A stretch of DNA of 9,708 bases from assembly GCA_024224995.1 (NCBI GenBank), contig JAAENB010000402.1, forward strand, positions 1 to 9,708, written 5' to 3'. The position numbers and the translations under genes are program-made. This document shows, in pieces, positions 6,691-9,708 of the stretch. Each line of letters begins with the position of its first letter. Position 1 is the stretch's first letter. Under the pieces are notes generated by a model. That model searched no databases, had not been told where the DNA came from, and saw only the letters and a list, made by a program, of their open reading frames with translations. The DNA is from a bacterium (GTDB lineage: Bacteria > Spirochaetota > UBA4802 > UBA5550).

Positions 6691-6718
6691 CTCCCCCCGC
6701 TTTTGGCGGGGGGGGGAG
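6691..6718 (+). other. Strong GC hairpin between larC and larB
   Basis: CCCCCCGC (6693-6700) pairs with GCGGGGGG (6706-6713) around a TTTTG loop. The right arm continues to nine G's in a row (6708-6716). It begins 10 bases after the larC stop codon. No T run follows directly (AGATAAATATTTT), so it is not a standard terminator. It could reduce read-through into larB, stabilise the upstream mRNA or mark a processing site. The G9 tract is also prone to length change and to sequencing error. Confidence 0.55.
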
Positions 6719-6754
6719 ATAAATATTTTAATTAATTATAAAAAGGATCACAAT

Positions 6755-7501
6755 ATGAACGCAGATGAAATAAAAAAAATACTGGCACTGGTTAAAAACG
6801 GTGATCTTGAGATTGATGACGCCGTAACTTCTTTTGCCGATCTTCCGTACAAAGATCTTTCTTTTGCCAAAATAGACAACCACCGGGAACTAAGAACCGG
6901 CTACCCTGAAGTTATTTATTGTGAAGGGAAAACCCCGGAACAGGTGCAAGAGATTGTGGAATTTATGAACACAAAGGACTCAAACATCCTGGGCACCCGG
7001 GCGAATCCTGTTACCTATGAAGCTGTTCTGGAAGTATGCCCCGGCGCGGTTTACCATACATTATCCCGGGCCATTGTTGTTGAAAAAAAGAAAGTTCCGG
7101 AACCGGACACCTATATCGCCGTGGTTACCGCCGGTACCGCGGACCTTCCTGTTGCGGAGGAAGCGGTGGTTACCGCGGGAATTCTCGGCAACAGGGTGGA
7201 ATTAATTGCCGATGTGGGCGTTGCCGGGATTCACCGCCTCTTTAGCAAGATGGACGTAATCCGCGGTGCCCGCGTTGTTATTGTTACTGCCGGGATGGAA
7301 GGAGCTCTTGCCAGTGTTGTTGGCGGCGTGGTAGACAAACCCGTTATCGCGGTGCCAACCAGTGTTGGATACGGCGCGAGTTTCAACGGTCTCGCCCCGC
7401 TGCTCACCATGCTCAACAGCTGCGCCAGCGGTGTTAGCGTCGTTAACATAGATAACGGTTTTGGCGCGGGATACCTTGCCAGTATGATTAACCGCTTGTA
7501 G
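6755..7501 (+). CDS. larB: LarB, carboxylase/hydrolase of the nickel-pincer cofactor pathway
   Basis: LarB starts nickel-pincer nucleotide synthesis by carboxylating the pyridinium ring of nicotinic acid adenine dinucleotide and hydrolysing it. The 248-residue length matches the family. The N-terminal part has the signature [20 protein letters not shown] (41-60). The C-terminal PurE-like domain shows [15 protein letters not shown] (123-137), [15 protein letters not shown] (177-191), [10 protein letters not shown] (201-210), NSCASG (221-226) and [10 protein letters not shown] (231-240). Glu182 and Cys223 sit two positions beyond the Glu180 and Cys221 that I recall as key residues in the L. plantarum enzyme, which supports the assignment. 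The ribosome binding site AAAAGG (6741-6746) is well spaced. It lies 72 bases after larC, with a GC hairpin between them. LarE, which supplies sulfur, is not in the window. Confidence 0.95.
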   Translation: MNADEIKKILALVKNGDLEIDDAVTSFADLPYKDLSFAKIDNHRELRTGYPEVIYCEGKTPEQVQEIVEFMNTKDSNILGTRANPVTYEAVLEVCPGAVYHTLSRAIVVEKKKVPEPDTYIAVVTAGTADLPVAEEAVVTAGILGNRVELIADVGVAGIHRLFSKMDVIRGARVVIVTAGMEGALASVVGGVVDKPVIAVPTSVGYGASFNGLAPLLTMLNSCASGVSVVNIDNGFGAGYLASMINRL

Positions 7502-7649
7502 GAATATCGGCATACATAAACACTGTTTATACGATTGAGTTAGAATCTCTATACCCAATCCAATTTAAACAAACAAATCCACCTCAAACTGTTTATCTTT
7601 AATTAACTATACAAACAACGTTTTTTTGTCAAGCTTTTTCCTTTTTCAC

Positions 7650-7678
7650 TTGACAATACAATCGCTGTTGTATATATC
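7650..7678 (+). promoter_or_regulatory. Putative promoter for the enolase-family/GH3 unit
   Basis: TTGACA (7650-7655) is followed after 17 bases by TATATC (7673-7678), a four-of-six match to the -10 consensus. The spacer is filled almost exactly by a palindrome, which suggests repressor control. Confidence 0.45.
7656..7673. promoter_or_regulatory. Putative operator in the promoter spacer
   Basis: ATACAA (7656-7661) and TTGTAT (7668-7673) are perfect inverted arms around TCGCTG. The site lies between the -35 and -10 boxes. The nonamer ACAATACAA at 7653-7661 recurs at 7725-7733, inside a second dyad, CAATAC-aaa-GTATTG (7726-7740), 72 bases further on. The motif is unlike the TGGAC/GTCCA palindromes around the tetR gene, so a different regulator is implied. 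Confidence 0.4.
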
Positions 7679-7877
7679 TATGAGCATATAAATAAAGAAT
7701 TCTCCGGTACAATTTCAGAAAACAACAATACAAAGTATTGAACATTCATGTTAGCGGTTTTTTAAACAAAGACCTCTATATAGTTTTATCAACTCAATAT
7801 TTACGTCTCAAACAAAGAGAGCCAAAAAATCAAACCGGTTCTCACCCGGACAGGCATGCCGTAATCACAGCAGGAAC

Positions 7878-7893
7878 AAATAAATAAATAAAT
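7878..7893. repeat. AAAT tetranucleotide repeat, four copies
   Basis: Four tandem AAAT units lie 44 bases before the ATG of the enolase-family gene. An equal tract precedes the GH3 gene. The repeat places TAA stop codons in the forward frames and could vary in length by slippage. Confidence 0.6.
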
Positions 7894-7937
7894 AACAGGT
7901 GTTAGTCTACATCATATACGGAGGTTTAAACACATAT

Positions 7938-9080
7938 ATGAAAATAAAAAAAATTGCCGTTTGGCATATGGACATTCCATTAAAAATTTCGTTTAAACAC
8001 ACACTGGCAGAGCGGAACACTTCTTCGTCGATCCTGGTAAAAGTGACACTGGATAACGGCGTTTCCGGCTTTGGTGAAGCGCTTCCCCGGGATTATGTAA
8101 CCGGCGAGACGGTTGGGTCTTCTATCACGGCTATCACAAGCCTGGTTATGCCCCGTCTCATGGGGAAAGATTTTTCGGATTTCCATAGCCTGGAAAAAGA
8201 AATTCTATCGCTGCTTAACAGCAAAGAAACAGCAAGCCACCTCACAGCTATTTGCGCTGTTGAACTGGCGCTGCTGAACGCCCTGTCGGAAAGCTGCGAT
8301 ATGAACGTTTACCAATTTTTAGGCGCGGCGCCCAAAGTACGCGGGGTGCGGTACAGCATGATCCTTTCGGCCGGAAGCGAGAAAAAAATAAAAAAACATA
8401 CCCGGCTCTCCAAGCTGTTGCGGATCAAGGATCTTAAACTTAAGGTTAGCGATTCTTCGGAAGAGAACAAAAAAATGATCAAGCTCATAAGAAGCATTTA
8501 CCCCGGAGCAAATTTACGGGTCGATGCCAACTGTGCCTGGGATATGGATTCCGCTCAAAGAAATCTTGAAATGATGGACCGGTACAATATTTCGTCCTGT
8601 GAACAGCCGCTGGAAAAAAACAATATTGACGGGTTATCCCGTCTTGTTTCAAATTTTCCCGGCATCTTAATATGCGTTGACGAGTCCTTATGCTCCTTTG
8701 AGGACGCGAAAAAAATCATTAAGAAAAAAGCGGCGACTTCTTTTAATATCAGGATTTCAAAAAACGGCGGGATAATAAACTCTTCACGGATATATAATCT
8801 TGCTCAAAAAAACGGAATTCGCTGCCAGCTTGGGGCACAGGTTGGCGAGACCGCGGTCATTTCCTCTTTTGGCAGGGTCTTCGCGGCCATCACCGGGAAC
8901 CTGCTTTTTCATGAAGGCTCATTTGGTACCCGGCTTCTTGAAGAAGATATTACGCCAAATAAGTATTCCTTTAACCTGTTCAAGGGAAAAGCCTCAACAA
9001 AGATCGAAGGAGAAGGAATAGATATTCCGGTAGATGAAAAACTGGTAAACCGTTTTTCCAAAGAAATATCTCACAACTAA
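7938..9080 (+). CDS. Enolase-superfamily protein, muconate-lactonizing/dipeptide-epimerase subgroup, specificity unknown
   Basis: This protein of 380 residues has the enolase-superfamily fold: an N-terminal capping domain, then a barrel with metal ligands on successive strands. Visible are the KxK motif Lys167-Leu-Lys169, Asp196 in RVDANCAW, Glu222 in CEQP and Asp248 in CVDES. These are the base and the three Mg-binding acids of the MLE subgroup. In Bacillus dipeptide epimerase the second catalytic Lys lies 24 residues after the last metal Asp. Here that place is Arg272, in NIRISKNGG. The C-terminal part reads QLGAQVGETAVISSFGR (297-313) and shows no obvious DxD motif for binding a dipeptide amino group. 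I therefore do not assign a substrate. I chose ATG 7938 over an in-frame GTG at 7899, because GGAGG (7920-7924) lies between them and family members start near MKIKKI. A GH3-type gene follows after 49 bases. Confidence 0.85.
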   Translation: MKIKKIAVWHMDIPLKISFKHTLAERNTSSSILVKVTLDNGVSGFGEALPRDYVTGETVGSSITAITSLVMPRLMGKDFSDFHSLEKEILSLLNSKETASHLTAICAVELALLNALSESCDMNVYQFLGAAPKVRGVRYSMILSAGSEKKIKKHTRLSKLLRIKDLKLKVSDSSEENKKMIKLIRSIYPGANLRVDANCAWDMDSAQRNLEMMDRYNISSCEQPLEKNNIDGLSRLVSNFPGILICVDESLCSFEDAKKIIKKKAATSFNIRISKNGGIINSSRIYNLAQKNGIRCQLGAQVGETAVISSFGRVFAAITGNLLFHEGSFGTRLLEEDITPNKYSFNLFKGKASTKIEGEGIDIPVDEKLVNRFSKEISHN

Positions 9081-9096
9081 ATAACCAGAGATAAAA

Positions 9097-9112
9097 AAAT
9101 AAATAAATAAAT
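9097..9112. repeat. AAAT tetranucleotide repeat, second tract
   Basis: Four tandem AAAT units lie between the enolase-family gene and the GH3-type gene, 17 bases before the GH3 start codon. The tract has the same unit and copy number as 7878-7893. Confidence 0.6.
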
Positions 9113-9129
9113 ATACTTGGGAAGGTATT

Positions 9130-9708
9130 ATGATACAAACAATCTTACAATTAATCTATCGTACAAAGCAGGGGAAAGAAGACAACTCTTTTGGCGGACA
9201 GAACAATTTTATAAAAAAATATTTCACAAAAGGGATTGCCGCTTTTGTCATTTTTTTTGACATGCTATACAAAAGTGCCATAGCAATTGGAATCACTTTT
9301 TACGAAATTTTTGCCACAAAAGGGGAAACTCTTGAACGTAAAAATTTATTTTCCGTACTGCAAAACCTGCTCATACGGATAGTGATCCATGTACGGGGAA
9401 AAATTCTATGGGATACATTCCGTTTCTCAGCTCTTGACTGCCGAAAAACCCAGCTCGCAGTACTGGAGTCTATCCTGGCCGAGAACAAAGAGACCGTTTA
9501 CGGCCGTGAATATGGTTTTGAATACATAAACAGCTCCGGGAATTTCCAAAAACATATTCCCGTAAATAGCTATGAAGACCTGAGTCCATACCTGGATCGC
9601 ATGTGCAATGGAGAAGAGGATGTTCTGGTAAAAGGCAAGCCGGTGATATACGCCACCACAAGCGGCACAACCGGAAAACCTAAATTTATACCGGTCACCA
9701 GCTCAACC
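9130..9708 (+). CDS. GH3-family acyl-adenylating protein, N-terminal part (runs off the window)
   Basis: An open frame of 193 codons runs from ATG 9130 to the last base with no stop, so the 3' part of the gene is missing. GH3 proteins belong to the acyl-adenylate-forming (ANL) superfamily; plant members join acyl acids such as jasmonate to amino acids, and bacterial roles are mostly unknown. From about residue 110 the sequence follows the GH3 pattern: QLAVLESILAENKETVYGREYGF, then FQKHIPVNSYEDLSPYL (about 144-160). The ATP-binding loop TTSGTTGKPK is at 176-185. The first 100 or so residues include a hydrophobic stretch (about 34-62, IAAFVIFFDML and IAIGITFYEIF) that may lie in or on the membrane. 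AAGG (9122-9125) is a ribosome binding site with short spacing. It is probably co-transcribed with the enolase-family gene. Confidence 0.85.
   Translation, partial: MIQTILQLIYRTKQGKEDNSFGGQNNFIKKYFTKGIAAFVIFFDMLYKSAIAIGITFYEIFATKGETLERKNLFSVLQNLLIRIVIHVRGKILWDTFRFSALDCRKTQLAVLESILAENKETVYGREYGFEYINSSGNFQKHIPVNSYEDLSPYLDRMCNGEEDVLVKGKPVIYATTSGTTGKPKFIPVTSST

Larger units (their letters stand above)
7502..7937. other. Long AT-rich gap before the enolase-family gene
   Basis: No gene is supported here. A bipartite weak stem-loop, GATTG/CAATC (7533-7560) with an inner TAGA/TCTA (7541-7551), follows larB but has no T run, so no clear larB terminator was found. The stretch also holds a promoter (7650-7678), two dyads (7656-7673 and 7726-7740) and an AAAT repeat (7878-7893). 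If the promoter is real, the leader of the enolase-family gene is about 250 bases long. I recognise no riboswitch in it. Confidence 0.5.

Noticed and set aside
7899..7937. GTG start extending the enolase-family protein by 13 residues
   Set aside because: The added residues do not look like the family, and GGAGG at 7920-7924 lies inside this stretch, serving the ATG at 7938.

Overview
All genes supported in this window lie on the plus strand. The DNA is moderately AT-rich, with A/T-rich gaps between genes and several promoters that fit a sigma-70-type -35/-10 pattern. The composition, the chemoreceptor's C-terminal sequence style and the pairing of LarB/LarC with a GH3-family protein suggest a Gram-negative-type anaerobe. 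A spirochaete is my best guess, at low to moderate confidence, because no rRNA or other marker gene is present.

Layout. (1) 1-205 is a GC-rich, hairpin-dense non-coding stretch with repeat character, followed by a small two-helix membrane protein (250-432). (2) A good promoter (459-487) precedes a two-gene unit: a secreted protein of unknown function (498-971) and a dCache-type methyl-accepting chemotaxis protein (975-3053). Ten codons resembling the 3' end of the secreted-protein gene recur just after the chemoreceptor. (3) After a roughly 400-base gap comes a TetR-family repressor gene (3462-4088) with its own promoter, operator and terminator. It is followed by a promoter region with two further copies of the same palindrome, then an apparent operon: an aldo/keto reductase with a C-terminal Fe-S domain (4224-5489), larC (5507-6682), a strong GC hairpin, and larB (6755-7501). 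LarB and LarC belong to the nickel-pincer nucleotide (NPN) cofactor pathway; the third biosynthetic gene, larE, and the client enzyme LarA are not in the window. (4) A roughly 430-base gap holds a promoter with a palindrome in its spacer. It is followed by an enolase-superfamily enzyme of the muconate-lactonizing subgroup (7938-9080) and the start of a GH3-type acyl-adenylating protein (9130 to the window edge).

How the parts may work together. The three TGGAC/GTCCA-type palindromes around tetR and the reductase promoter are best explained as operators of the neighbouring TetR protein. This would make a self-regulated switch controlling the reductase and two steps of NPN cofactor synthesis. 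The enolase-fold enzyme has Arg where the family normally has its second catalytic Lys and lacks an obvious dipeptide-binding DxD motif. It sits 49 bases ahead of a GH3-type enzyme, which raises the idea of an N-acyl-amino-acid or amide pathway; that idea is inference. No CRISPR array, insertion sequence, tRNA or rRNA was seen.
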